DNA of 64,000 bases from DTWD01 sp963662965 (GCA_963662965.1 OY759970.1:62001-126000), one strand, 5' to 3'; numbered from the stretch's first letter, positions 52,926 through 61,919 are shown. Numbers and translations: made by a program. The notes: a model not told the origin generated them from the letters alone.

Positions 52926-54131
52926 ATGGATTTCACCCATTCCGCACGCGTCGAGCACCTCTGCACACAGCTGAGGGCGTTCATGGAGAACGTGGTCTAT
53001 CCAAACGAGCACGTCTACGCCGATCAGTTGGCGGCCGCTCCCGACCGCTGGGTCTCGCCGCCCGTCATGGGGCAGATGCAGGCCCATGCGCGTGATGCGG
53101 GGTTGTGGAATCTGTTTCTGCCCGACAGCGACCTTGGCGCTGGACTGAGCAATCTCGAGTACGCGCCGCTCTGCGAGATCATGGGACGCTCGGCCATCGC
53201 GCCCGAGGTCTTCAATTGCTCGGCGCCCGATACCGGCAACATGGAGGTGCTCGTCCGGTACGGCAGCGACGCACAGAAGACACGTTGGCTCACGCCGCTC
53301 CTCAACGGTGAGATTCGGTCGGCCTACGCCATGACCGAGCCGGACGTTGCGTCATCCGACGCCACGAACATCCGCTGTCGGATTGCGCGTGACGGCGACG
53401 ACTACGTCATCAATGGCCGCAAGTGGTGGATTTCGGGCGCCGGCGATTCCCGGTGCGAACTCCTCATCGTGATGGGCAAGACCGACCCGACCGCCGACCG
53501 GCACCGGCAGCAGTCCATGATCTTGGTTCCCACCCAGAGTGCGGGCGTCACGCTGGTTCGCCCCTTGACGGTCTTCGGTTACGACCACGCCCCGCATGGA
53601 CACTGGGAGGTCACCTTCGACGATGTACGGGTACCAGCCGACCACATGGTGCTTGGCGAAGGGCGCGGCTTCGAGATCGCGCAAGGACGTCTCGGGCCGG
53701 GCCGCATCCACCACTGCATGCGGACCATTGGCGTGGCGGAACGGTCACTGGAGGCGATGTGTGCACGCGCGAAGAGCCGTGTCGCGTTCGGCCGTCCGCT
53801 TGCCGACCAAGGCGTGGTCATGGCCGCCATCGCCGACTCGCGAGCCGAGATCGAGCAGGCCCGCCTGCTCACCCTCAAGGCGGCTCACATGATGGACACG
53901 GTCGGCAACAAGGCGGCGCGGGCCGAGATCGCGATGATCAAGGTCGTCGCCCCCAACATGGCGCTCCGTGTCATCGATCGCGCGATTCAGCTCCACGGCG
54001 GCGGCGGCGTCTGTGACGACTTCGGCCTCGCGGAGGCATGGGCGCACACACGCACGCTGCGCCTAGCCGACGGTCCGGATGAAGTGCACCAGCGCGCGGT
54101 CGGACGCTTGGAGTTGGCCAAGGATTCCTAG
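52926..54131 (+). CDS. Acyl-CoA dehydrogenase, ACAD10/11-like
   Basis: 401 residues, complete. FAD-dependent alpha,beta-desaturation of an acyl-CoA. Blocks: AYAMTEPDVASSDATNI (FAD/substrate loop), VINGRKWWISGAGDSRC, VTFDDVRVPADHMVLGEGRGFEIAQGRLGPGRIHHCMRTIG, and IQLHGGGGVCDDFGLAEAWAHTRTLRLADGPDEVH. The RLGPGRIHH and GGGGV patterns fit the ACAD10/11 group, which in bacteria often pairs with an APH-like kinase such as the gene at 54632. The ordering here (ACAD, MaoC, APH) supports a joint role in processing hydroxylated acyl-CoAs. Overlaps the convergent MaoC stop by 4 nt. Confidence 0.94.
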   Translation: MDFTHSARVEHLCTQLRAFMENVVYPNEHVYADQLAAAPDRWVSPPVMGQMQAHARDAGLWNLFLPDSDLGAGLSNLEYAPLCEIMGRSAIAPEVFNCSAPDTGNMEVLVRYGSDAQKTRWLTPLLNGEIRSAYAMTEPDVASSDATNIRCRIARDGDDYVINGRKWWISGAGDSRCELLIVMGKTDPTADRHRQQSMILVPTQSAGVTLVRPLTVFGYDHAPHGHWEVTFDDVRVPADHMVLGEGRGFEIAQGRLGPGRIHHCMRTIGVAERSLEAMCARAKSRVAFGRPLADQGVVMAAIADSRAEIEQARLLTLKAAHMMDTVGNKAARAEIAMIKVVAPNMALRVIDRAIQLHGGGGVCDDFGLAEAWAHTRTLRLADGPDEVHQRAVGRLELAKDS

Positions 54132-54586
54132 GCAAACACGAGCGTCACCGTCTCCGCGACGCAGGCCGGCTTGTCCTGGCCTTCGATCTCGATGACGAAC
54201 GTGCTCGTCATCCGTACGGCATCAGGCTTCGTCCGCTCGACCGACATCACCGTTTGCACGCCGCGCAGGCGCGCGCCCACCGGGACGGCGTCCGGAAACC
54301 GCACGCGATTGACGCCGTAGTTGATGAGGCGAGACACATCGTCGACCGTGAGGATTTGCTGCCGGAAGTGCGGCAGGAGGGACAACGTGAACAGCCCATG
54401 GACGATCGGCCCGCCATACGGTGATTCCCGCCGAGCGCGTTCGACGTCGACATGAATCCACTGATGGTCGCGCGTGAGGTCCGCGAACTGGTTCACCATC
54501 TCCTGCGTGACCGTGATCCACTCGCTGGCCCCGATTTCCTGTCCTACCAGTTGCTCGAGTTGAGTCAATCCGTTCACGACGCGCAT
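54128..54586 (-). CDS. MaoC-like acyl-CoA hydratase
   Basis: 152 residues, hot-dog fold. The hydratase motif DHQWIHVDVERARRESPYGGPIVHGLFTLSLLP contains the catalytic Asp and His, and INYGVNRVRFPDAVPVGARLRGV is the family's second block. Converts trans-2-enoyl-CoA to (R)-3-hydroxyacyl-CoA, opposite in chirality to the FadJ-type enzyme. GGGAGG lies 8 nt before ATG 54586. Convergent with the acyl-CoA dehydrogenase gene. Confidence 0.93.
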   Translation of the reverse strand: MRVVNGLTQLEQLVGQEIGASEWITVTQEMVNQFADLTRDHQWIHVDVERARRESPYGGPIVHGLFTLSLLPHFRQQILTVDDVSRLINYGVNRVRFPDAVPVGARLRGVQTVMSVERTKPDAVRMTSTFVIEIEGQDKPACVAETVTLVFA

Positions 54587-54617
54587 CAGCTCGCCTCCCG
54601 GTTCGACGGCCCACTAG

Positions 54618-54623
54618 TATAGG
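54618..54623 (+). promoter_or_regulatory. -10-like TATAGG for the APH-like kinase gene
   Basis: TATAGG ends 8 nt before ATG 54632 with no Shine-Dalgarno. Confidence 0.35.
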
Positions 54624-54631
54624 GGCACCGC

Positions 54632-55702
54632 ATGTCGGCGCGTTCCCACGACGACCCCGAAGTGATCGATGTCCGGCCCGATGAGCAGCTCAACCGAGCG
54701 CGGCTCGACCCCTGGCTTCGGGAGCATGTTTCCGGAATCGAGCCGGACGCCGCGATCACGATTCGCCAGTTTGGCGGCGGGCACGCCAACCTCACCTATC
54801 TCGTCAGCGTGGGCGCGTCCAGGTTCGTGCTGCGTCGGCCACCACTCGGACCGGTGGCGCCCCGGTCGCACGATATGCAGCGCGAACACCAGGTCCTGTC
54901 CCGGCTCTACCGTGTCTTTCCGTTGGCGCCGCGAAGCCTCGTCGTCTGCACCGATCCAGACGTCCTCGGGTGCGACTTCCACATCATGGAGCGCCGGGTT
55001 GGCTTCGTGATCCGGCGGGCGCTGCCGTCGAGGCACCGCGACCAGCCGGAGCTGAACCGGCGGCTCTCGGAGATGCTGGTCGACACGCTGGCCACCCTGC
55101 ACCGCGTCGACCCGGGCCGCATCGGACTCGGCGATCTGGGACGGCCCGACGGCTTCGCCGAACGCCAGGTGGCCGGGTGGGCGACACGCTGGCGCGCCGC
55201 CGCGGACCACGACCAGCCGGCCGTCGAGCGTATGGCGCGGTGGTTGACCCGCGACCCGCCGGCCCCATCGACCGCGACGCTCCTCCACAGCGACTACAAG
55301 CTCGACAACATTCTGGTCGACAGCCTCGACCCGGCGACGCCGGTGGCGGTGCTCGACTGGGACATGGCGACACGTGGGGATCCGCTGATGGATCTCGGCT
55401 ACCTGTTGACGTTCTGGTCTGAGGGCGACGACAATCCGCGCTGGATCCGAGCGACCGGCATGCCAACGACCGAGGATGGCTGGATCACCCGTGAGGAAGT
55501 CGTCGCCCGTTACGCCACGTTGACCGGCCTGGACGTGGCGCGCGTACGCTGGTACCACGTCTTCGGCATCTTCAAGCTGATCGTGATTCTGCAGCAGATC
55601 TACATCCGCTACCTGCGTGGTCAGACGAGCGACGAGCGATTCGCGCGGTTCGGCGAGCGGATCAATGTCCTCACGGACAAAGGAACGTCGCTGCTGTCGT
55701 AA
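54632..55702 (+). CDS. APH-family phosphotransferase, ACAD10/11 N-domain-like
   Basis: 356 residues. Kinase-like fold: IRQFGGGHANLTYLVSVGASRFVLRRPPLGPVAPRSHDMQREHQVL (ATP loop and Lys/Arg region), ATLLHSDYKLDNILVD (catalytic HSDYKLDN) and VAVLDWDMATRGDPLMDLGYLLTFW (DWD metal motif). The RPPLGPVxPxSHDMxREH start is characteristic of the ACAD10/11 kinase domain, which phosphorylates 4-hydroxyacyl-CoAs before elimination. In bacteria this is a separate protein beside an acyl-CoA dehydrogenase, as here. Cytosolic. Suggests the pathway handles hydroxy-acyl substrates. Confidence 0.92.
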   Translation: MSARSHDDPEVIDVRPDEQLNRARLDPWLREHVSGIEPDAAITIRQFGGGHANLTYLVSVGASRFVLRRPPLGPVAPRSHDMQREHQVLSRLYRVFPLAPRSLVVCTDPDVLGCDFHIMERRVGFVIRRALPSRHRDQPELNRRLSEMLVDTLATLHRVDPGRIGLGDLGRPDGFAERQVAGWATRWRAAADHDQPAVERMARWLTRDPPAPSTATLLHSDYKLDNILVDSLDPATPVAVLDWDMATRGDPLMDLGYLLTFWSEGDDNPRWIRATGMPTTEDGWITREEVVARYATLTGLDVARVRWYHVFGIFKLIVILQQIYIRYLRGQTSDERFARFGERINVLTDKGTSLLS

Positions 55703-55717
55703 GTCAGGGCGCGCAGT

Positions 55718-56065
55718 CTAAAACGGCATCCAGACGACCATCGTCACCGCCACGAGAATGGCGCCGATGGTCACGCCCGACCACGTCGTCGACTTCTCGG
55801 GCTGCCGGAACACCATCGGGACCATCATCGCGAGCGCGAGCCAGCAGACAAGCTTGATGGTCACCCACCCTTGAAACGGCATCTGCCGGATGCCGAGCAG
55901 CCCGAAGCCGGTAACAAACACCACCACGCCGAGGATGCCGGACCACATCAGCGAGAACTTCCGACGTTCGGGCTGCGGGGCGGCGAGTGCCGCGAAGGTG
56001 ACGCCGGCGAGCAGCACCAGCGACACGATGTGGACGATGAGAAAGATCGAATAGAGATCCGTCAT
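55718..56065 (-). CDS. Small four-helix membrane protein
   Basis: 115 residues. Hydrophobic segments at about residues 6-27, 38-60, 67-86 and 92-114. HIVSLVLLAGVTFAALA and GLLGIRQMPFQGWVTIKLVCWLAL resemble SirB2/CopD-like quinol or heme membrane proteins in spacing, with a His in helix 1, but the match is weak. Function unknown. It is on its own, between the APH gene's end and the next minus-strand gene. Confidence 0.7.
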   Translation of the reverse strand: MTDLYSIFLIVHIVSLVLLAGVTFAALAAPQPERRKFSLMWSGILGVVVFVTGFGLLGIRQMPFQGWVTIKLVCWLALAMMVPMVFRQPEKSTTWSGVTIGAILVAVTMVVWMPF

Positions 56066-56097
56066 ACGGCCGAACGACTCCTCCCTGGTCCTTAGGG

Positions 56098-56847
56098 CTA
56101 CGGCGCGGAAAAGCTCAGCGCCGGATCGTATCGAAGCACGATACGCTCGACCGACACGACGACACCGGCGATTGTAGCGAGCACGTCCTCGGCACCTTCG
56201 CCGAAGGCCAGGGCCACGATGCCCGGCTGGCTCAACTCAGCGAAGCTAGAGTGATTCTGCACGATCTGCCACATCGTCGGTCCGGGCCCGAACATCCGCT
56301 GGTAGACGCCAAACACGACGTCGGCACCCCGGAACTGCTCCAGGTTTTCTCGAAGAAACGCCTCCCACTCGGCGACGCGACCCGGCGCAATCTGCAGTGT
56401 CGTTATTCGCGCCAATGAGAGACCGCTGACGTCATCGGACTCAACGCTCAGATCCGAACGATAACGCACCGCGAAACTCTGTCGACTGACAAGGTTGCGT
56501 CGGAACTCACTCGTGATCCACTCGAGCCGATCGGGATTTAGCGACCGGGCGAGTGGACCACCACTGTCGAACTCCGCCAAGCTCGCAACCGGCGTCGCGA
56601 ACCATCGCTCATACGTGTTGCCGAACTCGGCCGTTCGCCATGCCGAGCGCCACGGAACTCCCGCACGCTGATAGGCTGGGATGATGTCGTCGAGCTGCAG
56701 CTCGATAAAGTCGTCGAGCCTCTGCGGAATCACCTGGACGATGTCCACCCGGATCCACGACACCTCGTCCTGCGCCAACACCGACGGTGCCAGCATCACG
56801 ACGAGAAGCGCACCGATGACGATGGGCTTTCCTGCGCGTGATTTCAT
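56098..56847 (-). CDS. Secreted protein of unknown function
   Basis: 249 residues from ATG 56847 with GGGAGG upstream. Signal peptide (PIVIGALLVVMLAPSVLAQ). Mature part starts EVSWIRVDIVQVIPQRLDDFIELQLDDIIPAYQRAGVPWRSAWRTAEFGNTYERWFATPV, with a repeated ferredoxin-like alpha/beta pattern (second copy begins LARITTLQIAPGRVAEWEAFLREN), suggesting two dimeric alpha-beta-barrel (ABM/NIPSNAP-like) units. No catalytic motif. Exported. Common in Acidobacteriota as a lone gene. Confidence 0.7.
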   Translation of the reverse strand: MKSRAGKPIVIGALLVVMLAPSVLAQDEVSWIRVDIVQVIPQRLDDFIELQLDDIIPAYQRAGVPWRSAWRTAEFGNTYERWFATPVASLAEFDSGGPLARSLNPDRLEWITSEFRRNLVSRQSFAVRYRSDLSVESDDVSGLSLARITTLQIAPGRVAEWEAFLRENLEQFRGADVVFGVYQRMFGPGPTMWQIVQNHSSFAELSQPGIVALAFGEGAEDVLATIAGVVVSVERIVLRYDPALSFSAP

Positions 56848-56928
56848 GGCGACCTCCCCGTAAACTCCCTGGGACGCGCTCTTGCGGCTAACTCTACCAC
56901 CAACCTCGGGCCGCGCCACGGTCCAGCC

Positions 56929-57729
56929 CTATGACCCTGCGCCAGCCTGGTATCGGCGCGCACTGATGGTGGCGCCACCATCAATTACGAGCGTCTGCCC
57001 CGTCGTAAAGCGTCCCGCGTCAGAGGCGAGAAACACCGCCGCGCCGGCAATGTCCCGCGGCTCCCCAATTCGACCGAGCGGATAGGACTCGATCGACCGC
57101 GCCAGGGTATCCGGGTTCTCCCACAGCGCTTTGGTAAAATCGGTCCGAACCAATCCGGGAGCGATGCAATTGACACGGACGTTGCTGCGCCCCCACTCAA
57201 CCGCGAGATTCCGGGCGAGCTGCATCTCGGCCGCCTTCGACAGCGCGTAGATGCCGAGCTTGTCGTGCCCTTTCAGGCCGCCGATGCTTGACACGATGAC
57301 GACGCTCCCGTCTTGCCGCTCGGCCATCTGCGGCACCACCATGTTCGCCAGCCATAAGACCGACTTCACGTTGGTCGTCATGATTTTGTCGTAGGCATCG
57401 GAGCTGACGTCACGCATCGGCCCAAAGTGAGGATTGACGGCGGCATTGCAGACCAGCACGTCGATCTGACCCCACTCGGTCATCGTCCGGTCGACGAGCG
57501 TGCGGAGCTCGTCCTCCCGCGAGATGTTGCACGGCACGGCGAGCGCCCGCCCACCCGCCGCCGTGATCTCGCCGACCATCGACACACACGCGGACTCGGT
57601 TCGGCTCGAGATCACCACCTTGGCGCCATGCTGTGCAAACGCCGTCGCGATCGCCTTCCCAATCCCTCGGGTCGATCCGGTAATCAGCGCCACGCGATCG
57701 GACAGGTCGAACAGCGTGCGATACGACAT
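56929..57729 (-). CDS. SDR-family oxidoreductase, 3-oxoacyl/3-hydroxyacyl type
   Basis: 266 residues. Rossmann start VALITGSTRGIGKAIATAF (TGxxxGIG), NAAVNP (NAG variant), Ser-Tyr-Lys triad as SSIGG, then GIYALSKAAEMQLARNLAVEWG (YxxSK), and NCIAPGLVRTDFTKAL. FabG-like classical SDR using NAD(P). In context it could oxidise a hydroxyacyl-CoA or a hydroxy acid, but the specific substrate is open. Starts 13 nt before the UMF1-type transporter's stop, so both are read from one transcript. Confidence 0.94.
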   Translation of the reverse strand: MSYRTLFDLSDRVALITGSTRGIGKAIATAFAQHGAKVVISSRTESACVSMVGEITAAGGRALAVPCNISREDELRTLVDRTMTEWGQIDVLVCNAAVNPHFGPMRDVSSDAYDKIMTTNVKSVLWLANMVVPQMAERQDGSVVIVSSIGGLKGHDKLGIYALSKAAEMQLARNLAVEWGRSNVRVNCIAPGLVRTDFTKALWENPDTLARSIESYPLGRIGEPRDIAGAAVFLASDAGRFTTGQTLVIDGGATISARRYQAGAGS

Positions 57730-57741
57730 CTCGAGAGCTCC

Positions 57742-59043
57742 TTAGGGTCCTTGCGCCGCGGCGGCGATCGCCTCTTCTTCATCGACGCGCCACAGGAGCG
57801 CGCCACCGATGACGAAGAATACCAACAGACTTCCGATGCCAACCCGCTGGGTGTACACATCGGCGAGCACGCCGAGCAACGCGGGCCCGAGAAACGAGGT
57901 CACCTTTCCGGAAAAGGCGAAGAAGCCAAAGAACTCCGCTTCGTGCTTCGGCGGGACGAAGCGCGCCATGAGCGAGCGACTCGCCGACTGATTCGGTCCG
58001 GCAAAGACTCCGACCATCACTGCCGACACCCAGAACCACGTCCGCGTCGGGGCCACCGCGCCGATGACCGTCGCTGCCGCCAGGGCCACGATGCTCAGCC
58101 CGATTGTGGTCTTGCCGCCCACCCGGTCGTCGACGAAGCCGAACGCAAACGCTCCGAGTCCGGCCCCCACGTTGATCACGATGCCGAACGTCGCCAGCTC
58201 CGCGAAGCTGAATCCGAACGTCCCGACCGCGTAGATACCGCCGAAGGCAAAGATCGTCACCAGGCCATCGTTGTAGAGCAAGCGCGCGAGCAGAAACCGG
58301 CCCACCTGACGGTAGCGGCGCAGGTGACCCAGGGTGGTGGCGAGGTCGAGGAACGCTTGTCGGACGGTGACCGGCGTCGGCGAGATCGACTCGTCGCGCA
58401 GGTAGATGAACGCGGGAATACTGAAGACCAAGAACCATGCGGCCACCAGCAGGTTCGTCGCCCGCATGTTGAATCCGTCATCGGTCGTCATGCCGAACCA
58501 GAGCGGCTCGGACACAAAGCCGGCCAACGCCACGACCAGCGCCCCCAGTCCCCCGACATACCCCAAGCCCCATCCGTATCCCGAAATGCGACCGACCCGG
58601 TCGGGCGTGGCAATCGACGACAAGAAGGCGTTGTAGAAGACCAGCCCGAGCTCGAACGCCACATTGGCGACGATGAACAGCCCGAGGGCGCTGATGACGG
58701 CGTACGACTGCCCGGGACGGACGAACGTGAGGGCGGCCGTCGTGACGATACAGACGAGCGAACACGCCATCAGGTATTTGCGGCGGTCGCCTCGATCGGC
58801 GAGCGCGCCGGCGATCGGGGCCAGCGTCGCGATCAGGAGCGCGCTGATGGTGATGCCGCGCGACCAGAGGGCGGTGCCTCGGCCGGGATCCTCAGCGAAC
58901 GTCTCCGAGAAGTACGCCGCGTACAGGAACGTCACCACGAGCGTCGTGAAGGCCGAGTTGGCCCAGTCGTAGAGACACCACGCCCCAATCGCCTTCGAAT
59001 CGTGTTGCTGCGTGGTCTGACCCGCCACTACGACTCCTGTCAT
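57742..59043 (-). CDS. UMF1/Atg22-like MFS transporter
   Basis: 433 residues from ATG 59043 (MTGVVVAGQTTQQHDSKAIGAWCLYDWANSAFTTLVVTFLYAAYF). The WCLYDWANSAF motif is the signature of the UMF1/Atg22 group; twelve helices follow, including GALADRGDRRKYLM (helix 2-3 loop) and GPNQSASRSLMARFVPPKHEAEFFGFFA. Some members export amino acids from vacuoles in fungi; bacterial roles are mostly unknown. Not a lactate or sugar symporter signature. Divergent from the phosphatase gene; co-directional with the SDR. Confidence 0.9.
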   Translation of the reverse strand: MTGVVVAGQTTQQHDSKAIGAWCLYDWANSAFTTLVVTFLYAAYFSETFAEDPGRGTALWSRGITISALLIATLAPIAGALADRGDRRKYLMACSLVCIVTTAALTFVRPGQSYAVISALGLFIVANVAFELGLVFYNAFLSSIATPDRVGRISGYGWGLGYVGGLGALVVALAGFVSEPLWFGMTTDDGFNMRATNLLVAAWFLVFSIPAFIYLRDESISPTPVTVRQAFLDLATTLGHLRRYRQVGRFLLARLLYNDGLVTIFAFGGIYAVGTFGFSFAELATFGIVINVGAGLGAFAFGFVDDRVGGKTTIGLSIVALAAATVIGAVAPTRTWFWVSAVMVGVFAGPNQSASRSLMARFVPPKHEAEFFGFFAFSGKVTSFLGPALLGVLADVYTQRVGIGSLLVFFVIGGALLWRVDEEEAIAAAAQGP

Positions 59044-59063
59044 ACAATACCGCCCACCGCACC

Positions 59064-59681
59064 GTGCCGCGCCTCTACTTGATTCGTCACGCCGAAACGG
59101 ACCTGAACGCGTTGCGCATGATTCAATGGCCCGACACGCCGTTGAATGCGCAGGGCCTCTGGCAGGCGACGCGAATGGCCCACGTGCTTCGCGACCACAG
59201 GATCGGCGACATCGTGAGCTCCGACCACCGACGGGCACGCGAGACCGCGGAGCGACTGAGCGAGACGACCGGCGCGCGCGTGTCGACGAGCGTCCGCCTA
59301 CGTGAGCGTCACTTTGGCGCGCTCCGGGGCACGGCGTGGCCGCCGACGTGGGACCAATTCGACAGCGACGACTTCGCACCACCGGGGGGAGAGAGCGGCC
59401 ACGCCTTTCACCGACGAGTCGATGAGGCGTGGTCGTGGCTCCAGTTCCGCATCGACGCGTCTGAGCGCGCGCTCGCCGTAGTCACGCATGGGCTGTTTTG
59501 CCGGGCGCTCGCACGACGCCATCTGGACTGGCCAGACCGACCGGAGGCGCCACGATTCTCGAACGCGTCCATTACCATCGTCGACGGCGCGCCACCGTGG
59601 CGAGTGCTGCAGGTCCCGAACGATGATCATCTGAAGTCTGAAGAACGACAAGGAGAATACGCATGCCGTTCTATGCGCTGA
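59064..59681 (+). CDS. Histidine phosphatase family protein
   Basis: 205 residues from GTG 59064. The catalytic RHAET is at residues 8-12 (variant of RHGET), followed by PLNAQGLWQATRMAHVL, SSDHRRARETAERL with the second Arg, RERHFGALRGTAW, and VVTHGLFCRAL with the second His. Phosphomonoesterase or mutase of the cobC/PhoE type. Substrate unknown. The 3' end overlaps the YciI gene by 19 nt, so the two are translationally linked. Confidence 0.92.
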   Translation: MPRLYLIRHAETDLNALRMIQWPDTPLNAQGLWQATRMAHVLRDHRIGDIVSSDHRRARETAERLSETTGARVSTSVRLRERHFGALRGTAWPPTWDQFDSDDFAPPGGESGHAFHRRVDEAWSWLQFRIDASERALAVVTHGLFCRALARRHLDWPDRPEAPRFSNASITIVDGAPPWRVLQVPNDDHLKSEERQGEYACRSMR

Positions 59682-59953
59682 TCGCCCATGACCGCCCCGG
59701 CCTCGAGCACCGGAAGCAGCACCGCCCCGCCCACCTTGAGCACATGGCCCGACTCGACGCCGCCGGCCGACTCCGCTACGGCGGTCCGCTCTTGAACGAC
59801 AAGCAGGACATGGTCGGAAGCCTCATCATCCTCGAAGCCGACAGCCTCGACGAAGCGAAAGCGACCTACGCGGACGACCCCTACGTCATCCACAACGTCT
59901 TCGACCACTACGACGTTGTCGAGACGACGCCGGTGTTTCCCCGCGGGAATTAG
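59663..59953 (+). CDS. YciI-family protein
   Basis: 96 residues, ferredoxin-like fold. MPFYALIAHDRPGLEHRKQHRPAHLEHMARLDAAGRLRYGGPLL has the conserved His (RxxHLxHM) and Asp, GSLIILEADSLDEAKATYADDPYVIHNVFDHY the second half. YciI proteins are small enzymes or accessory domains, some acting as dehalogenases or lactonases. AAGGAGA lies 6 nt before ATG 59663 inside the upstream gene. Overlaps the phosphatase by 19 nt. Confidence 0.9.
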   Translation: MPFYALIAHDRPGLEHRKQHRPAHLEHMARLDAAGRLRYGGPLLNDKQDMVGSLIILEADSLDEAKATYADDPYVIHNVFDHYDVVETTPVFPRGN

Positions 59954-61194
59954 CGGGCCACGTCGGGAAAGCGCGGGCGGTCGGGCTCGAGCTGGCTGCC
60001 AATCGAGTTGAGGGCGATCGAGACCATCCGGTAGCCGGCGACCGTAATCACGACATCGATCAGCTCCGGCGCGCCGTAGTGCTCCGACAGGGCCGTCCAG
60101 GTGGCGTCCGAGATCGTGTCGTCGCGGTGCAGTTCGTCGGTCGCGCCAATCAGCGCCGCCTCGAACGCATCCCACCCCGCGGCGTCGGCACCGACCGCCA
60201 CGCGACGGATCTCGTCGTCGCTCATCCCGATACGCCGCGCGGCACGCACGTGTTGGGCCCACTCGTATTCCGACCCACACAGCCATCCGATCCGGAGAAT
60301 GAGGATCTCGCGGGCGCGATCGGTAAGCGTCGCACCGGTGCGAATGTACGCCGATTGCACCGCACGCGGACGAAAGAAGATCGGGTGGCGCGCCAGCGTC
60401 GCGTAGAGGTTCAACACCGGTCCGCCGCGATCGCCCGGGTCGAGGAGCTCGCGGACCTCGTCGGACCACTCATCCCGCGGAATCGGATCGAGGCGTGCGG
60501 CCGCGAGCGGCGCTGGGTTCGCGCGGGCCGGCGCAATGTCGCGACGGACATCGGTCGGCAGACGCTCCGGGAACCGGTCGTCCGGTTGCACCCCATAGCT
60601 GTTCGCCATCATCGACAGCATGATGAACTCGGCGCCGGTGAAGATGACATCCATCAACTGCTGTAAGTCATATCGCTCGGCCATCGTCCGCCACGATGCG
60701 TCGCTGAGGAACGAGTCGCGGTAGATCTCGTCGGTCGCACGGATGATCGTGGCATCCCACTCACCCCAGCCTGCATCCGGCCCCTCAGCAATGCGTCGGA
60801 GATCTCGTTCGCCTAGTCCGACCGAGCGCGCCTGCGACGCCAACTCCGCCCAGGTCGCCTCCGAGCGGCAGAGCCAGGCGGCGCGCAGCCCCATCAGCAA
60901 CTGGTCGACGGCGGTCACCATCGAACGCTGACGCAGATAGGCGGCCAGCGGCCCGATGCCATGCAATGCGGGTGGGTGGTTCGCTAACGCGCGGTGCAGA
61001 TTGGTCGCGTCGGCCGCATCGATACCGAAGCTCTCGACGCCTGCTCTGACATCGGCCGTCCACGCCACCTCGTCGATTGGGCGAATGCGGATCTCGCCGG
61101 GTGTCGACTGCGCGTTGGCCTGAGCATTCCAGATCGCCAGGACGAAGACCGCGCCGGAAAACGCGACGAACGGGACACCGAATGCTCGTGCCAT
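59950..61194 (-). CDS. Two-domain carboxymuconolactone decarboxylase-like protein, exported
   Basis: 414 residues with a signal peptide (FGVPFVAFSGAVFVLAIWNAQANAQ). Two AhpD/CMD-like helical domains in tandem: domain 1 around LMGLRAAWLCRSEATWAELASQARSVGL, domain 2 around LILRIGWLCGSEYEWAQHVRAARRIGMSDDEIRRV, each followed by the helix with ATDEIYRD/ATDELHRDD. Each keeps one Cys of the AhpD CxxC pair (WLC-x-SE), so classic alkylhydroperoxidase chemistry is unlikely. Such exported tandem forms occur in Acidobacteriota and Actinobacteria; role unknown. Confidence 0.85.
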   Translation of the reverse strand: MARAFGVPFVAFSGAVFVLAIWNAQANAQSTPGEIRIRPIDEVAWTADVRAGVESFGIDAADATNLHRALANHPPALHGIGPLAAYLRQRSMVTAVDQLLMGLRAAWLCRSEATWAELASQARSVGLGERDLRRIAEGPDAGWGEWDATIIRATDEIYRDSFLSDASWRTMAERYDLQQLMDVIFTGAEFIMLSMMANSYGVQPDDRFPERLPTDVRRDIAPARANPAPLAAARLDPIPRDEWSDEVRELLDPGDRGGPVLNLYATLARHPIFFRPRAVQSAYIRTGATLTDRAREILILRIGWLCGSEYEWAQHVRAARRIGMSDDEIRRVAVGADAAGWDAFEAALIGATDELHRDDTISDATWTALSEHYGAPELIDVVITVAGYRMVSIALNSIGSQLEPDRPRFPDVAR

Positions 61195-61233
61195 TCGAAC
61201 GTCTGTCCAGCACGGGGCTACGTCAGGCGCAGC

Positions 61234-61632
61234 TCACCAGTGCTGCACATTTAACCCTTCGATGCGAGCAAAGCCTCGCCGGTCTCGGGTAACAACATCA
61301 TAGCCAAGCCAGACCGCCGTGGCGGCGATGATCAGGTCGTGTGCCGCCGGTCGCATGCCCCGGACCTCGAGATCGGCGGCTAGGGCTGCGTGTGCCCGCG
61401 CGACGCGGAGATCAAACGGAATGATTGGAAGCAGCGCCAGCCATCGCTCTACACGGGTCTCGGACTTTGCGCGTTGCACGCCCGCGAGCTGATGAAGTCC
61501 GTGTACCAACTCTGACGCGGTAATGGCAGCGATGGCTATCGACTCGGTCTGAAGCTCGGTGAGGTGCGGGTCGAGGTCGAGATGTCCACAGTCGGCCGCA
61601 ATGAGCACGCTCGTATCTATCAAAGCGCCCAT
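61234..61632 (-). CDS. VapC-like PIN-domain toxin
   Basis: 132 residues from ATG 61632, which overlaps the antitoxin stop. PIN fold: LIDTSVLIAAD (first Asp), ITASELVHGL (Glu), a third acidic in AHDLIIAATAVWLGYDVVTRDRRGF (D..D). Ribonuclease toxin using magnesium. The longer frame from 61656 starts inside the antitoxin's tail and is less likely. The PIN signature is complete, so it is probably active. Confidence 0.9.
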   Translation of the reverse strand: MGALIDTSVLIAADCGHLDLDPHLTELQTESIAIAAITASELVHGLHQLAGVQRAKSETRVERWLALLPIIPFDLRVARAHAALAADLEVRGMRPAAHDLIIAATAVWLGYDVVTRDRRGFARIEGLNVQHW

Positions 61633-61919
61633 CGGTTCTTGGGAACCTTCGCCCACTGGAAGAACGCGATTCCCTTCTCGACCGCCTTCGGTGTCGACGC
61701 GAGCAGGTCTGCGAGGTCCCGAAGCGTGAACACCTTGGTTTCGACCGGCCCGATCTGCGCCACTGGTTTGCCGCTGCGTTCAACGACATAGACGGCTCGC
61801 TCCTCCCGGACGCGATCAACGATCGTACCGAAATTCTTGGCGGCCTCCGTGGCCGTGACGACGCGTCCTGACGCACGCCTGGCGTTGGGGCGTCGAGCGC
61901 GCTGGCGACGTTGCGGCAT
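61620..61919 (-). CDS. Phd/YefM-like antitoxin
   Basis: 99 residues. A very basic N-terminus (MPQRRQRARRPNARRASGR) is followed by VVTATEAAKNFGTIVDRVREERAVYVVERSGKPVAQIGPVE, the Phd/YefM fold that binds DNA, and a C-terminal helix region that should cover VapC. It overlaps the toxin start by 13 nt. The N-terminal basic tail is longer than usual and may extend into the DNA minor groove. Confidence 0.85.
   Translation of the reverse strand: MPQRRQRARRPNARRASGRVVTATEAAKNFGTIVDRVREERAVYVVERSGKPVAQIGPVETKVFTLRDLADLLASTPKAVEKGIAFFQWAKVPKNRWAL

Noticed and set aside
57427..59082. 551-codon forward frame opposite the SDR and transporter genes
   Set aside because: Low-complexity Arg/His/Asp composition typical of antisense frames in GC-rich DNA; both opposite genes have full family signatures.
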